Source of the DNA: Siphonodentalium dalli | Taxonomy: Eukaryota; Mollusca; Scaphopoda; Gadilida; Siphonodentaliidae | Direction of reading: 5' to 3' | NCBI GenBank assembly: GCA_032622095.1 | Contig: CP136063.1 | Location: forward strand, 75,491,980 to 75,555,979 | DNA length: 64,000 nt | In this document: piece after piece, positions 1 through 12,092 of the stretch | Position numbering within the stretch: the stretch's first letter is position 1 | Layout: the number at the start of each line of letters is the position of its first letter | The notes under the pieces: model-generated | Database searches by the model: none | What the model was told of the DNA's origin: nothing | What the model saw: the letters and a program-made list of their open reading frames with translations, nothing else | Translations under genes and position numbers: made by a program

Positions 1-205
1 GCCTTTGGCAGCTGTTCTGGGTGGGGAAGACTCGTTGTCACGTGACGCTCTTGCTCTCATAGTCATAGCGCACCAGCCAAATGGCCTTCTGACTCTTCCC
101 CATGGTGCAGTGGCCCACATCATTACAAGATGGGGTCCAGTCGATCCCCTGGAATCGTAATACCTTCGGGATACATCCGGGCCTGCTCCTCCGCCGTCAT
201 GTGAT
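1..205. repeat. Partial copy of ~185-bp satellite-like repeat
   Basis: The segment carries the same ordered blocks as the array at 752-1300: TGTTCTGGGTGGGGAAGAC, CCATGGTGCAGTGGCCCACA, ATGGGGTCCAGTC and GGAATCGTAATACCTTCGGG. It is more diverged than the downstream units and is separated from them by about 550 bp of different sequence. It is cut by the window edge, so more units may lie to the left. Apparent reading frames across it are by-products of the repeat. Confidence 0.75.
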
Positions 206-485
206 CATAGTGGTATGTCATTGACATTTATTCCAGTTTGGTCAGGACCAACTGCATTTGGGGGATTCCATGGAAGGGGCTTCCTCTGATCAAATGGCTC
301 ATCAGAACTAATTCCCTCTGGACTTGGGGGCACAGCTTATTCTACATTTGCCATTGCTCGTGCCCCAGACTTTGAGGGGGTGACCTTGGACAGGACATAG
401 CTACTTATCCCAAATGCAAGAGCATTTGTCTTGCGTCGAACCATTTCAGAGTAGGCCTCTTCCACAGTCTGGTATCCCAACCTGA

Positions 486-668
486 TGCAGCCAATTCTGT
501 TGGCTGGCGTCGATCTTGACATGCTTCTCTGCATCGCGTGGCGTCGGCAGGTTTGACGACGATGAGCAAGAATCGCGGGTCGACAGTGGGTCACCAGGCA
601 CACTGTCGGACGAGGATTCTAATGTTCCGCTGGTAAGTGATTTTGTACAGGATGAGGATACAGGTTGA
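486..668 (+). other. Possible short coding fragment, unrecognised
   Basis: One frame stays open for about 60 codons and ends in an acidic, Ser-rich stretch (FDDDEQESRVDSGSPGTLSD and onward) with a stop at 666-668. A consensus splice donor (GTAAGT at 633-638) lies inside it, so it could be an exon ending at 632. The composition is more protein-like than the surroundings, but no family is recognised, there is no obvious acceptor upstream, and a different frame is open just before it. It lies between two blocks of the ~185-bp repeat and may simply belong to a larger repeat. Confidence 0.18.
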
Positions 669-751
669 TATCTTATATTGCTTCATTTAATTCAACAATT
701 TGCGATAGGTACAAGTATTTACCTCAGTCAGGAAAGATCCAGAACTGTAGC

Positions 752-1300
752 CTTTGGAGGATGTTCTGGGTGGGGAAGTGAAGACTTGTTGTTGCGTGCC
801 TCCAATAGCTGCTCCAGCCAACCAGCCTTCTGCCTCTTCCCCACGGTGCAGTGGCCCACATCTCCACAGATGGGGTCCAGTCACTCCCCTGGAATCGTAC
901 ACCTTCGGGATACCTCTAGGCCACTCCTCCACTGGTAGGAAAGAAAGGCTGAATGTTCTGGGTGGGGGAGACTTGTTGTTGCGTGCCTCCAAGAGCTGCA
1001 CCAACCAGCCTTCTAACTCTTCCCCATGGTGCAGTGGCCCACATCTCCACAAGATGGGGTCCAATCCCCTGGAATCGTAATACCTTAGGGATACCTCCAG
1101 GCCACTCCTTCACCGGTAGGAAAGAAAGGCTGAATGTTCTGGGTGGGGAAGACTTGTTGTTGTGTGCCTCCAAGAGCTGCACCAACCAGCCTTCTATCTC
1201 TTCCCCACGGTGCAGTGGCCCACATCTCCACACGATGGGGTCCAATCTCCTGGAATCGGGATACCTCCAGGCCACTCCTTCACCGGTCATTTTGCAATTT
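752..1300. repeat. Tandem array, about three units of 181-192 bp
   Basis: Unit starts at the block ATGTTCTGGGTGGGG fall at 761, 953 and 1134, giving periods of 192 and 181 bp. Each unit contains a TTGTTG-rich stretch, the block GTGCAGTGGCCCACATCTCC and a GGAATCG...CTCCAGGCCACTCCT block. The last unit is cut at about 1295. Long open frames on both strands follow the repeat period and lack any recognisable domain, so I read this as a minisatellite or a repeat tail rather than a gene. Confidence 0.8.
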
Positions 1301-1302
1301 TG

Positions 1303-2125
1303 ATCATTCTGCTAAATTTGATCATTTCGAAATGTACCCGACACTCGTTATGTGCGCCATCATAGATCACTGATGCTTCTATGCTTGTTCATCAAGTCCT
1401 CAGTGGTGTTCTCTAATCCCATATATACTGGTATGCAATGATACCTTGGATCATGATGGCGTTCCCTGCTCTCTACATTATACGAGGCTGGAGTACAGAT
1501 GTGTGGCATGATATAATGAAACCTCATACCTCGCTATGATATCTGCAGCATATCATTTTTATATCTGGTTTGTGTATCACAGGGAGCAATTTACTTTCGA
1601 TATTTGATTAGCAAATAATCTCACATTAACATGATTAGATAGCATTTTTATAACATCATACATGTATAAAAAATTCCTCGCTATTACCGGTATCCACATT
1701 TCAGTAGCAAATCGCGATGCGATTCCAGTTAATTTGCTCCCTGGTGTATCATAAGCATTCTGATATCTTATGGCATACACAATGGCTGCATGTGACATCA
1801 GTTCATAATGTGAACTGTCGAGAGAGCGAAGACGATGACAAAGAGAATAGGATGAAGCAAAGTTATACTTACTCGGTTGTCTCGCTAGCATGAATTATAT
1901 GGCACTACCTGGGATGTTTCTTCCAAAAACAAGGGGGGGGGGGGGGGGGCGGTACACATTTGAGCAATGTCGTAATCTGAATTGGGAGCTCTTTCACGTA
2001 ACATAATCATATCTGATTCATGACTAAATCACATTTACATGAATCCTGTTTCGGAAGAGTACATTCCCATCGAATTTGGATATTAATTAACTTTATTGCT
2101 CGTGCCTCCTCCTGGGCTTGCATTC
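1303..2125. other. No gene seen; contains a G17 tract
   Basis: AT-rich sequence without a recognisable coding region or structured repeat. The one distinctive feature is a run of 17 G at 1933-1949. Confidence 0.5.
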
Positions 2126-2495
2126 TAATCCATATAGTTCAGTTGAGGGCTTCTCCTTGGCGGAAAAATATAATTTTTATAATTAAAATTACTTTTTCCT
2201 TAAGGGAAGCCCGAAACTGAACTATCATAGATCCCTCCCATGGTGGTGCCATTCCCAACCCCGCGACTCGCAAATCTCATGATTAAGTCGGAAATAAAAA
2301 ACTGACTAGACAATAGATAGAATGCGGGTGTATTCATGCGAGACTAATCTGGACACGGGTGTGAGTGGGGTCGGCACAGCAATAAAATTTTAACCCTCCT
2401 GATTGACACAAGGCCGGAGACGTAATCCATATAGTTCAGTTTCGGGCTTCCCTTAAGGAAAAAGTAATTTTAATTATAAAAATTATATTTCTTGT
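2126..2495. repeat. Foldback repeat, ~60-bp arms
   Basis: The stretch 2168-2225, ending in GAAGCCCGAAACTGAACTAT, is repeated in reverse complement at 2433-2495. A short block AATCCATATAGTTCAGT also occurs in direct orientation at about 2126 and 2426. The ~200-bp centre is unrelated sequence. This looks like a foldback element or a tail-to-tail pair of one small repeat. Confidence 0.7.
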
Positions 2496-2942
2496 AACAC
2501 ATTGGGAGTTACAAATAGCCCAAGAATATGTCACTAAAGTTTGTACCCATAAATAGTTTGTAGTACATTTATGAGCCATATAAGACAATATCACCTAACG
2601 TGAAACGAGAGGTCAAAAAAAGCAAGATGACGGCTCCCGTATAAATTGCAGAAATTTTAAAAATGGAGACCGTATCTGGTTGTCAATCGGCTGATACTTT
2701 GTTGTGCCAAACCTAATCTCGATAATTTTTGGACAGCTAAAATAGTTGTAATATGAATATTATGAAACACTAAATTATTTTACGTACCATCAAGTATTTA
2801 TCGAAATATAAAAAATAAAGTCCAGCACTGCGACAATGGTAAAACGCGAGATTACATCATGGCCGGAAAACCAGCCAGTTGGGTAAATAATCAATTACGC
2901 ACTAGTAGTGAATGGTCCATGTATTGAGGGACCGAATATTAT

Positions 2943-3440
2943 AACAATTAACAAATAACAGCTCAATGTCCATAGCTTTCAGGCCACGCCCTTCTTCAGT
3001 GGAATCATAGTATATGAAAATTACAATTTGCAGCAGCAGTCACTAACTGTGATTGACAGAATAATGATGAAGTCTGTTATAACGTCGACTTATGCGTCTC
3101 AGCTACACCGACGTCACGTGTCATTATTTCCCGCCATTCTCACTCCGTCCCGATGGAATTGGTTTTGGTGTTGGTGATTTCAATTCGACGTCTTGGCACA
3201 AGACACGGCACCGGTTTTAACACCAAAACCAATTCCATCGGGACGGAGTGAAAATGGTGGGAAATAATGACACGTGATGTCGGTGTGGCTGAGACGCATA
3301 AGTCGACGTTATAACGGACTTCATCATTATTCTGTCGATCATTGTTAGTGACTGCTGCTGCAAAATGTAATTACTATGATTCCACTGAAGAAGGGCGTGG
3401 CCCGAATGCTATGGACATTGAGCTGTTATTTGTTATTTGT
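2943..3440. mobile_element. Foldback element with ~220-bp arms
   Basis: The left arm (about 2945-3167) and right arm (about 3216-3440) are near-complete reverse complements around a ~50-bp centre. Matching blocks include GCTCAATGTCCATAGC, AGTCGACGTTATAACGG and CCAATTCCATCGGGACGGAG. The sequence AATAATCAATTA flanks it on both sides (near 2887 and 3442); the left copy stands about 45 bp outside the arm, so it may be a target duplication or chance. No transposase frame is present. Confidence 0.8.
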
Positions 3441-3494
3441 TAATAATCAATTATGTTCTGGCCAGAATACCGACCAGCCAGGTTCAAAGGGTTA

Positions 3495-3700
3495 ATAGGA
3501 AATGTTCAGATAATAAGTTCATCAAATGGCCATTGAACTTATTATTTGATCATTTCCAACCAATAAATAAAATCCTTCTATACTTTATTTATATCTATTC
3601 ATCTGTCTGTCATCTGCATATATTTCACGAATACACCTCCGGATGAATAATAGACCATTCCCATGTATACTTTCATAACAGGATAGGAGAAACCATTCAG
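3495..3700. mobile_element. Fragment of TTAA-type family F
   Basis: It carries the family-F hairpin GGAAATGTTCAGATAATAAG...CTTATTATTTGATCATTTCC and the terminal part seen complete at 26282-26544 (TGAATAATAGACCATTCC, then a degraded end). It abuts the TTAA at 3701 that begins the next element. Confidence 0.6.
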
Positions 3701-4179
3701 TTAACCCTTTCAGTGCCAGGGGCCGATCTCATCGGCCCTAATTTACGGCCCTGGCCGATCTGATCGGCCCTAATTTACTGTCTGAAAAATCGGCCCTAAA
3801 AAATTTAAACCATTTTTTTTTGTTTTTTTAAAGATTTTTTTGGGTTGAATTTTTGTTGGGTATGCTTAAGCATGCTATATCGAATTTAAAAACAAACTGG
3901 ATAAAACCTTAGGGGCATGTTATAACACAAAACTATCACCAAGTATTCATAGTAATAATTTTGATGCCCATGAAAACTGTAAGATTCCCTGGCACTAAAC
4001 CTACAAAATAAGTCTGTTAAAGAATATAAGAAAAATAACAAATGATGAAAAATTGTTAGGCCAATGCATTCTCTTATATATGCGAGGCGACCTATGGTCG
4101 ACTCGCATATATAAGATAATGCATTGGTACAGGGTATATGGGTTGATACAAAAAGCGGACCTGGCACTGAAAGGGTTAA
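3701..4179. mobile_element. TTAA-type (piggyBac-like) MITE, subtype a
   Basis: TTAA duplications lie at 3701-3704 and 4176-4179. The terminal inverted repeats begin CCCTTTCAGTGCCAGG and end in the reverse complement. TTAA targets and CCC-starting ends are the known signature of piggyBac transposons. The body holds a GGCCGATCTCATCGGCCC palindrome, an AT-rich stretch and a ~70-bp hairpin (4063-4133) beginning GCCAATGCATTCTCTTATAT. There is no coding capacity. Four related copies lie in this window. Confidence 0.85.
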
Positions 4180-4265
4180 GAAAGGGTTCAAATGATAATG
4201 ATTGTGCTTCCTTTTAGAAATGGACATTTATTTCGGTACGTTCCTTGGAGTATGTATGCAAGTCT

Positions 4266-6445
4266 TAAAGACCTTGTGCCAATGCATTCTCTTATATATG
4301 CGAGTAGGTCGCCTCACATATATAAGAGGATGCATTGGCCTAACAATTTTTTATAAATGTTTTTTACATTCTTTACAATTTCTATCATTTCTTACTTTCT
4401 TTAACAATTTTTATCATTTATAATTTTTTCTTGCATTCTATAACAATTTTTATCTTTTGTTCTTAGGGGTCATCTCAAAACTCTTATCGGTACCGATTGC
4501 CATTTACCGATTGTAATCAAGCCTTTTGAATTGGAAAACAATCGGTAAGTCGGATAGCGTAATTACGTTTAGAGGGTCATGAACGGTAAAATCGGTACCG
4601 ATTTTACCGATCAATGCACACGAGTGAACGCCACAGTCGGTAAGACAATCGGTGAAATCGGTACCGAATTGAGACGTTTAACGTTCGATTTTTGTTGCAT
4701 GAAAGAGTGAACTCTGCAGTCGGTAAGACAATCGGTGAAATCGGTACTGATTGAGACGTTTTACATTGTATCGTCGTTGTATGAAAGCAACACGCACCTG
4801 TTGTTGTTTACCCCAGAACATAGATCATCGGGGGATTCCCCCGGAAAAAATCCTGTACTAGGCTATAACCCCTACACATTTACGACAATGGGACAATCCT
4901 GGATCAACTGTGCGCACTATTTTTACTTTGCACGTGCTTAAATTCAAAATTAAACAAAACAATTATTTTCCAATGTGCGTCTTATATGAGATATAAAAGT
5001 GACCATTATAAAATCCGCCTACTGTGTGAATAATATTTATTTCTAAATGCAAATGGATTAATGATAAATCTACGCTAAACAGTACTTTTTTCGGCACTAA
5101 TTTGACCAATTCTCTCGTATTCCTCCGCGCACATTGTCCGAAGTTTGTTTTGTGTGCATTCTGTCATTTTTGAAGTCAATGTGACGTTTTGGGTTTCGAA
5201 GTTCGAAACATCAACTTAATCAAGGTGAATCGACACACATCAAACAAAATTATTATTTATATTTTATTTTTTTACAAAGACAAAAAGCCGTTCTGTCCTT
5301 TTGTTTTCAATTATAAATACTAATTACACAGACACTCGAAAGCATGTGTTTGTCAAAAAGTAAACAGATTCGAGGTACCTGGCACGTGCAGTGAGCCGAC
5401 GATTTGCAGTATGTTTTCATATACTTATTCAATCTGTAATTTTGTTTCTAAGCATCGTGTAAACGGAACCGGTGTTCTGAAAAAAGTGCACGTGTTCCGA
5501 GATACTATTTGTTGCAGAACAATCAAACAATCAAATTACCGATTGAATAAGTATAGGAAAATATTGATAACATGGATGGCTACTCGCTAATGGTGAAAAA
5601 TGTTTTAAGCTCCGTTAATTTGGCGTCCGGAATGATTTTATCGCTGCAGAGTTGTAAGCTGAGTATGTTATTTATAGGAAACAGGCGACATATGCCCGAT
5701 ATTTTGTGTTTAGTGTTTTTATTTGAGATATGTTTGTCCGGGCACTTGGTTAATCCTGCATAACTTGAGTATATTATATTAGGATACCGATTTATAAACT
5801 CGAGTAAACCCTTATTTTGGGACTTTATGTCCAGTGCCTATAGTATATATATAATACAGGCCTACGTGGTACCGGTATTAACTTGAAAATAAATACATAA
5901 AACAATTAAATCATGTGTTGCCAGACCAATAGTGAATTACTCAGGTGCTGTGACGTTATATTTTAGTAACATTCTGATCGGTAGATTCGGTACCGATTGT
6001 GACGGTCACAAATTGACATAATCGGAAAAATCGGTACCGATTGACGCTTTGTTCAAAAACGTCGTTTCTACGTTGTAATCGGTATTTTATTGGTAGAAAT
6101 GACTTCCACAATGCGTCATCAATCGGATAAATCGGTGTTTTTGCCCATTTTACCGATTTTAGTTTTGAGATGACCCCTTATATTCTTTTAACAGTTTAAT
6201 TATTTTTTATTATTTTTTATTATATTCTTTAACAATTTTCATCATTTTAATAATATTTTCTTACATTCTTTGACATTTTTATCATTTTTTAAATTTGTTC
6301 TTACATTCTTGAACCATTATAAAAAATAATATAAAATTTGTTACGCCAATACATTTTCTTATATATGTAAGGTGACCTATGGTTGAGAGAATGCATTGGC
6401 ACAGGGTTTTCGCAAAAATTCAGGAAGCTCTTGTCATGAAAGGGT
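4266..6445. mobile_element. TTAA-type MITE split by a 1.7-kb insertion
   Basis: The left part carries the hairpin core of family A (4279-4340) and AT-rich body sequence. The right part (6178-6445) resumes the AT-rich body, with TTCTTTAACAATTTTYATCA repeats, a decayed second hairpin (6350-6400) and a subtype-b end (CTTGTCATGAAAGGGTCAA). The 4466-6177 element separates the halves, so this element is older than its insert. Confidence 0.6.
4466..6177. mobile_element. Non-autonomous PIF/Harbinger-type element
   Basis: The terminal inverted repeats are GGGGTCATCTCAAAAC and GTTTTGAGATGACCCC. The flanking 3-bp duplication TTA lies at 4463-4465 and 6178-6180. A 3-bp TWA target with GG-starting ends is characteristic of PIF/Harbinger. 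Both subterminal regions carry the 12-bp palindrome ATCGGTACCGAT or close variants (near 4486, 4590, 4657, 5988 and 6030), probable transposase-binding sites. The 1.3-kb interior is AT-rich with no transposase or Myb-like frame, so it would depend on a partner element. Confidence 0.8.
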
Positions 6446-6623
6446 CAAAACCACAGACACCTGGAGTAAATATGTCCTGTGGGGAGTACTCCAGGTTACT
6501 AACCTCCAGGTACTCTGCCGATTCCTGTCCAGGTCACATGATGTTTCTGATCGTGTCTATGGAGCGTTGATCGATTTTAGAAATGGACATTGATTTTGTT
6601 ATGTTCCTTGGAGTATGAGACTT

Positions 6624-6778
6624 AACCCTTTACCCAACAGAACGGCCCTGTGCCAATGCATTCTCTTATATGTGCGAGTCGACCATAGGTCGCCTCGAAT
6701 ATATAAGAGAATGCATTGGCTTAACACATTATAAAATTGTTAAAGAATGTAAGAAAAAATGGTAAAAAGTGTTAAAAA
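6624..6778. mobile_element. Left half of TTAA-type MITE, subtype c
   Basis: It starts TTAACCCTTTACCCAACAGA, followed by the shared ~70-bp hairpin (6653-6720) and AT-rich body, matching 27185-27340 and 39864-40020. The match stops abruptly at 6778, where the duplicated segment begins; the subtype-c right half reappears at about 7780-7920. Confidence 0.7.
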
Positions 6779-7850
6779 AAAGACAACGAAACTATTATGG
6801 ACTGTACTTTGACTTTATCTCCATATTGGGTGGGGGTATGTTTTTTGTGTTTATCCTCCATGCATGTTATATGGGTGTTGTCACTGAATTCCCGCTATAA
6901 AGACTGATTTGGGACAGGTTCCGTATTATAACAGTACGATAGCACGGGATCTCGGAGGTAAATACCTCCTTTGGTAGGAGAACCGCCTGTTGGCGTATGT
7001 TGATCCCTACTCTGCCTAACTCAGCAATTCGGCATTCTTTGATCAAATTATGTAATCGTACGATAGCACGGGATCTCCGAGCGTGAGTAGTTTCAACCAC
7101 AGAAATCCCGTGCGAAGTAATATCCGTACTCAGCAGTCCGACATTCTTTGATGTTACCGCGACATTTATTACGTGTATATAACGTCGCTATTTCAATGCA
7201 CACCAAACATTACGTTGTAGTTTTGGCGCTTTGATTTCAAAGGGTTACGCTGTACCGGTAAAGCACTGTACTCAATTGACCCGTTTTTCACCAGTATTCT
7301 GTTCAACCCCCCGAACTCCCGTTGCAGCCGGATTTTTTATGACATATTGCTACTGACTTTTGGTACATGTATGAATCAAAAAGATCATCTGCGAGTGGAA
7401 TGGGTCCGTGGGACGGACCCGCAGCCGGCCTGGCGGAAACCCTGCCTTAAATCTTTCAGTGCCAGGGGCCAATCTCGTCGGCCCTAATTTATGGTCTGTA
7501 AAATCGGCCCTAAAAATGTTTTTTTGTGTTGAATTTATTTGGGTATGCTTAAGCATGCTATAGCGAATTTTAAAACAAACTGGATAAAACCTTAGGGGCA
7601 TGTTATAACTCAAAACTATCACCAAGTATTCATAGTAATAATTTTGATGCCCATGAAAAACATAAGATTCCCTGGCACTAAACCTACAAAATAAGTCTGT
7701 TAAAGAATATAAGAAAAAGTTATTAAAATTGTAAAAAATTGTAAAAAATAATAACAAATGATGAAAAATTATTAGGCCAATGCATTCTCTTATATATGCG
7801 AGGCGACCTATGGTCGACTCGCATATATAAGAGAATGCATTGGCACAGGG
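6779..7850. repeat. Copy 1 of a ~1.1-kb duplicated segment
   Basis: From GACAACGAAACTATTATGG onward the sequence is almost identical to 10889-12009. The unique part (6779-7440) contains an internal direct repeat, TACGATAGCACGGGATCTC (about 6938 and 7059), and a short minus-strand open frame with no recognised domain. The rest is a subtype-a TTAA MITE whose left end is decayed (TTAAATCTTTCAGTGCC). Copy 1 has lost about 60 bp of the T-rich stretch kept in copy 2. Confidence 0.8.
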
Positions 7851-7944
7851 CATAACTGTAACCATCACAATGTGGTCAATGAGCCGGTTCCAATGATATC
7901 CATATTTGTATGGTTTTATTGAAAATTTTATTTTCTGTGGAACC

Positions 7945-9205
7945 AAGTCTGAATTTAGTGTGTCTGAAAGGCCTGAGAATAAGGTGCTTGTCATTTGCAG
8001 AATGAGGTCCCCAGAGGGTGAATTTAGTGAAACTGTCCTGCACAGCAGGCTAGCATCACCAAATTCACACTCTGGAGACCTCATTCTGTTCAGGCCTCAT
8101 CTTCTCTGGAAAGTTTCTTTTTTATAAAATTTCTATAGAAACTTCTTCACATAGATTCTATTTCTTTTTTAGCTTAGTTTCTCTATATCCCCAAATTGGC
8201 AGACAACACATTGCATAATCGAGGTTCCCAATGGGTGTACATCACAATATTCACCATTTGGGAACTTCCATCTGAGTCTATGTCTCCCATAGCAGATGAG
8301 GCCATGCAGAATGAGGTCCCCCAGAGTGTGAATTTGGTGATGGCGGGATAGCATCACTAAATTCGCCCTCTGGGGGCCTCATTCTGCAAATGACAGGCAC
8401 ACAAACTCAGTCTTGGTGTCTGATATTTGCAGAATGAGGTCCCCAGAGGGAAGTTTGCAGAAGAAAAAATGCATAATCGAAGTGACTTATGGGTGAACAT
8501 CACCAACTTCAAATTGGGAACTTCAATCTGATCCTAGATCTCCCATAGCTGTTGAGGCCTAAGCAGAATGAGGTCCTCAGAGGGTGAATTTGGTGACCAG
8601 CCCGCTGTGCGTGATAGCATCACTAAATTCACCCTCTGGGGACCTCATTCTGCAAGTGTCAGACACAATAAATACAGGCTTGTTTGGAACATAAGATAAT
8701 GTACAATCTTGATTCAATCATTCTGCCATCCAAGCCTGAGTTTAGTGTGCCTGTCATCTGCAGAATGAGGTTGCCAGAGGGTGAATTTAATGATGCTATC
8801 CCGCATAGCGGGCTAGCATCACTAAATTCACCCTCTGGTGACCTCATTCTGCATGGCCTCATCTGCTACGGGAGACATAGACTCAGATTGAATTTCCCAA
8901 ATGGTGAATATTGTGATGTACACCCATTGGGAACCTCGATTATGCAATGTGTCGTCTGCCAATTTGGGGATATAGAGAAACTAAACTAAAAAAGAAATAG
9001 AATCTATGTGAAGAAGTTTCAATAGAAATTTGATAATAAAGAAACTTTCCAGAGAAGATGAGGCCATTCAGAATGAGGTCCCCAGAGAGTGAATTTGGTG
9101 AAGCTAGCCTGCTATCCTGCATAGCGGGTTAACTTCACCGAATTCACTCTCTGGGGATCTCATTCTGGATGGTTATAAAGTTTCTCACTCTGCAAATGAC
9201 AGGCT
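7945..9205. mobile_element. Cluster of three family-C hairpin-ended elements
   Basis: Three elements follow one another (about 7945-8415, 8415-8681, 8735-9205). Complete ones start like AAGCCTGAGTTTAGTGTGCC and end in its reverse complement. Each end holds a ~110-bp hairpin made of GCAGAATGAGGTCCCCAGAG and GTGAATTTAGTGATGCTAGC with their complements. The centre has conserved blocks such as AATATTGTGATGTACACCCA. The first and third elements carry the centre in opposite orientations; the middle one is shortened. No coding capacity. Confidence 0.75.
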
Positions 9206-9279
9206 TGCTGCCATCAGTAATAAAAGGAATAAAAGGTTTCTCTCTCCGAATTTGGATAAAATTGTCAGATTGAGAATGC

Positions 9280-9428
9280 ACTGGCTTACAAGATTAAGGT
9301 GAATATTGTTTGGCCAATGCATTCTCTTATATATGCGAGGCGCCCTATGGGCAACTCGCATATACAAGAGAAAGCATTGGCACAGGGTTTTCGTAAAATT
9401 TCAAGAACCTCCAGTCATGAAAGGGTTA
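9280..9428. mobile_element. TTAA-type MITE fragment, subtype b
   Basis: It contains the shared hairpin core (9313-9382) followed by a subtype-b right end reading CCAGTCATGAAAGGGTTAA. The left end is missing. Confidence 0.65.
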
Positions 9429-9459
9429 AACAAAACATGAATTGTTTGGATCCAAGTTT

Positions 9460-10140
9460 TTCAATTATTATACCCTGTAACAAGGGGAGGGGGGTATATT
9501 GAAATCCGCTTGTCTGTCCATCCATGGATGCAAATTTTTCAGAGCTTGTATACCCTGTACCTACATTTTCCAGTCAATTATTTTTAGCTCAACTTTACTT
9601 GTAAAGTGTGCATGTGTGCGTGGAGACGTCCGTCAACAATTTCCATTAGCATGGGCTACAGGTCGTACCTTTGGTTGGAATTTGCCATGGATGTTAACAT
9701 TGACATGTAGATGGGAATGAGTAAATTTTTGGGTTATTCAGCAAAAAAACATGGCCATCAGCTGCCATCTTGGATTTCAAAATTCAATTCATCATTCCAT
9801 TTATTGCTCATCACAAAAATTTAACTTCTTCGCAGAGTTGAGCTACAGTGTCATGGACACTTTCATTAAACTGGGGACAGATATGTATTACCATGGGAAC
9901 CTGTGCACCTTCGATTATAAAGTCAGTCCAACATTTTTTAGCGGAATTATTCCCCTTTTCGCATATGCATAATTTTGTCTGAGCTTCTATTCCTACATTT
10001 TCTGGTCAATTGTTTTAAAACTTGGCTGTGCACCTGCGATATTAATCTTTTTTTGGTGGAATTGTCCCATATTTCCGACTGCATAATTCTGTCCACGCTT
10101 GTATTCCTTGTGTTTTACATTGAAAAACAATTCTATTCAT
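9460..10140. repeat. Degenerate repeat E, unclassified
   Basis: Blocks such as ATACCATGGGAACCTGTGCA, TCTATTCCTACATT and repeated CAATTTTTAGCT-like segments recur here and again at 37320-37450 and 38496-38640. The pieces look like decayed tandem units of one medium-length repeat. No protein domain is visible. Confidence 0.45.
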
Positions 10141-10886
10141 ATGGCTACCCTTAACCAGGGTTTCCACCAAGGGGAAATTAATGAGTCCGTATTGGGGAAA
10201 CACTTAACGCGACGCGACGACCATGGTTCGTCCTGTCGGGCGAAAATTTTGTTATTTGACACTGAATAGTAGTAGCCATTTCCTTGCACCTGAGTGTCAC
10301 ACAAAGCAATCCAAAGCTACTTATATTACGCAAGTCGATCATTTTCCGTGGGTGCATTAATTCTGTTGATGGTATCCCGATAATTAATCATGTAATTACG
10401 CACGTAAGACTGCCCTCTGATTGAAGACTAATGAGACTATATCAAGCTACAACTTACAGTGTTTAAAAATTTATAACTTACAATAAGATTCCGACAGGTA
10501 TAATGAAACTAAACACTAAAAAGCATCTATCCAATACTACCTAGCTGGGAGAATTGAATTAAGTATTTCCTAGAATTTCAAGTAGCTTCCGTGAAAACGA
10601 AACTGATTTTTCCATGTATTCTTTCAATCGTAAAACTATGTGTGCGCTGTGACATCATATATACTACAGGGTTTGTCTGCAGGAGATATTTATAGCGGCG
10701 AAATACAAATGGTAGTGAAATCTTTCAAACTCGGAACGCGTAGCTTGTCAATAGTCTGTATTAGTCAAACAACAGTTACTGACGACCGCTGCTATAGAGT
10801 TTTAGCCAACGTGTTATAAAATATAATTGAGTTTTGGCGGGAAATGGGAACATGTGAGCCATTGTTTGTGTTTGGGGACCCAGGCG
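10141..10886. other. No gene or clear repeat seen
   Basis: Unremarkable sequence of mixed composition. I found no exon that continues the RASGRF gene upstream. Confidence 0.4.
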
Positions 10887-12052
10887 GGACAACGAAACTA
10901 TTATGGACCGTACTTTGACTTTATCTCCATATTGGGTGGGGGTATGTTTTTTGTGTTTATCCTCCATGCATGTTATATGGGTGTTGTCACTGAATTCCCG
11001 CTATAAAGACTGATTTGGGACAGGTTCCGTATTATAACAGTACGATAGCACGGGATCTCGGAGGTAAATACCTCCTTTGGTAGGAGAACCGCCTGTTGGC
11101 GTATGTTGATCCCTACTCTGCCTAACTCAGCAATTCGGCATTCTTTGATCAAATTATGTAATCGTACGATAGCACGGGATCTCCGAGCGTGAGTAGTTTC
11201 AACCACAGAAATCCCGTGCGAAGTAATATCCGTACTCAGCAGTCCGACATTCTTTGATGTTACCGCCACATTTATTATGTGTATATAACGTCGCTATTTC
11301 AATGCACACCAAACATTACGTTGTAGTTTTGGCGCTTTGATTTCAAAGGGTTACGCTGTACCGGTAAAGCACTGTACTCAATTGACCCGTTTTTCACCAG
11401 TATTCTGTTCAACCCCCCGAACTCCCGTTGCAGCCGGATTTTTTATGACATATTGCTACTGACTTTTGGTACATGTATGAATCAAAAAGATCATCTGCGA
11501 GGGGAATGGGTCCGTGGGACGGACCCGCAGCCGGCCTGGCAGAAACCCTGCCTTAAATCTTTCAGTGCCAGGGGCCAATCTCATCGGCCCTAATTTATGG
11601 TCTGTAAAATCGGCCCTAAAAAAAAAAATTTAAAAAACTTTAATTGTTTTTTTTTGTTTTTTTTAGATTGTTTTGTTTTTTTGTGTTGAATTGTTTTGGG
11701 TATGCTTAAGCATGCTATAGCGAATTTAAAAACAAACTGGATAAAACCTTAAGGGCATGTTATAACTCAAAACTATCACCAAGTATTCATAGTAATAATT
11801 TTGATGCCCATGAAAAACATAAGATTCCCTGGCACTAAACCTACAAAATAAGTCTGTTAAAGAATATAAGAAAAAGTTATTAAAATTGTAAAAAATTGTA
11901 AAAAATAATAACAAATGATGAAAAATTATTAGGCCAATGCATTCTCTTATATATGCGAGGCGACCTATGGTCGACTTGCATATATAAGAGAATGCATTGG
12001 CACAGGGTATATGAGTTGATACAAAAATCAGACTTGGCACTGAAAGGGTTAA
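10887..12052. repeat. Copy 2 of the ~1.1-kb duplication, ending in subtype-a MITE
   Basis: Nearly identical to 6779-7850 over its unique part (10889-11550). Its MITE portion keeps the longer T-rich body and an intact right end (GGCACTGAAAGGGTTAA), with TTAA at 11553-11556 and 12049-12052. The second MITE hairpin spans 11932-12000. Copy 2 is therefore probably closer to the original arrangement. Confidence 0.8.
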
Positions 12053-12072
12053 AGTAGCTCATTTGCACTGCT

Positions 12073-12092
12073 GGGGGGGGGGGGGGGGGGGG
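12073..12092 (+). repeat. G20 homopolymer
   Basis: Twenty consecutive G between the subtype-a MITE and a family-B palindrome, the longest G run in the window. Confidence 0.9.

Noticed and set aside
687-1303. Cys/Trp/Pro-rich frames on both strands
   Set aside because: Periodic with the ~185-bp tandem repeat and open in several frames at once.
7350-8084. 244-codon minus-strand frame
   Set aside because: It spans the duplicated segment, a subtype-a MITE and the start of a family-C element; no domain.
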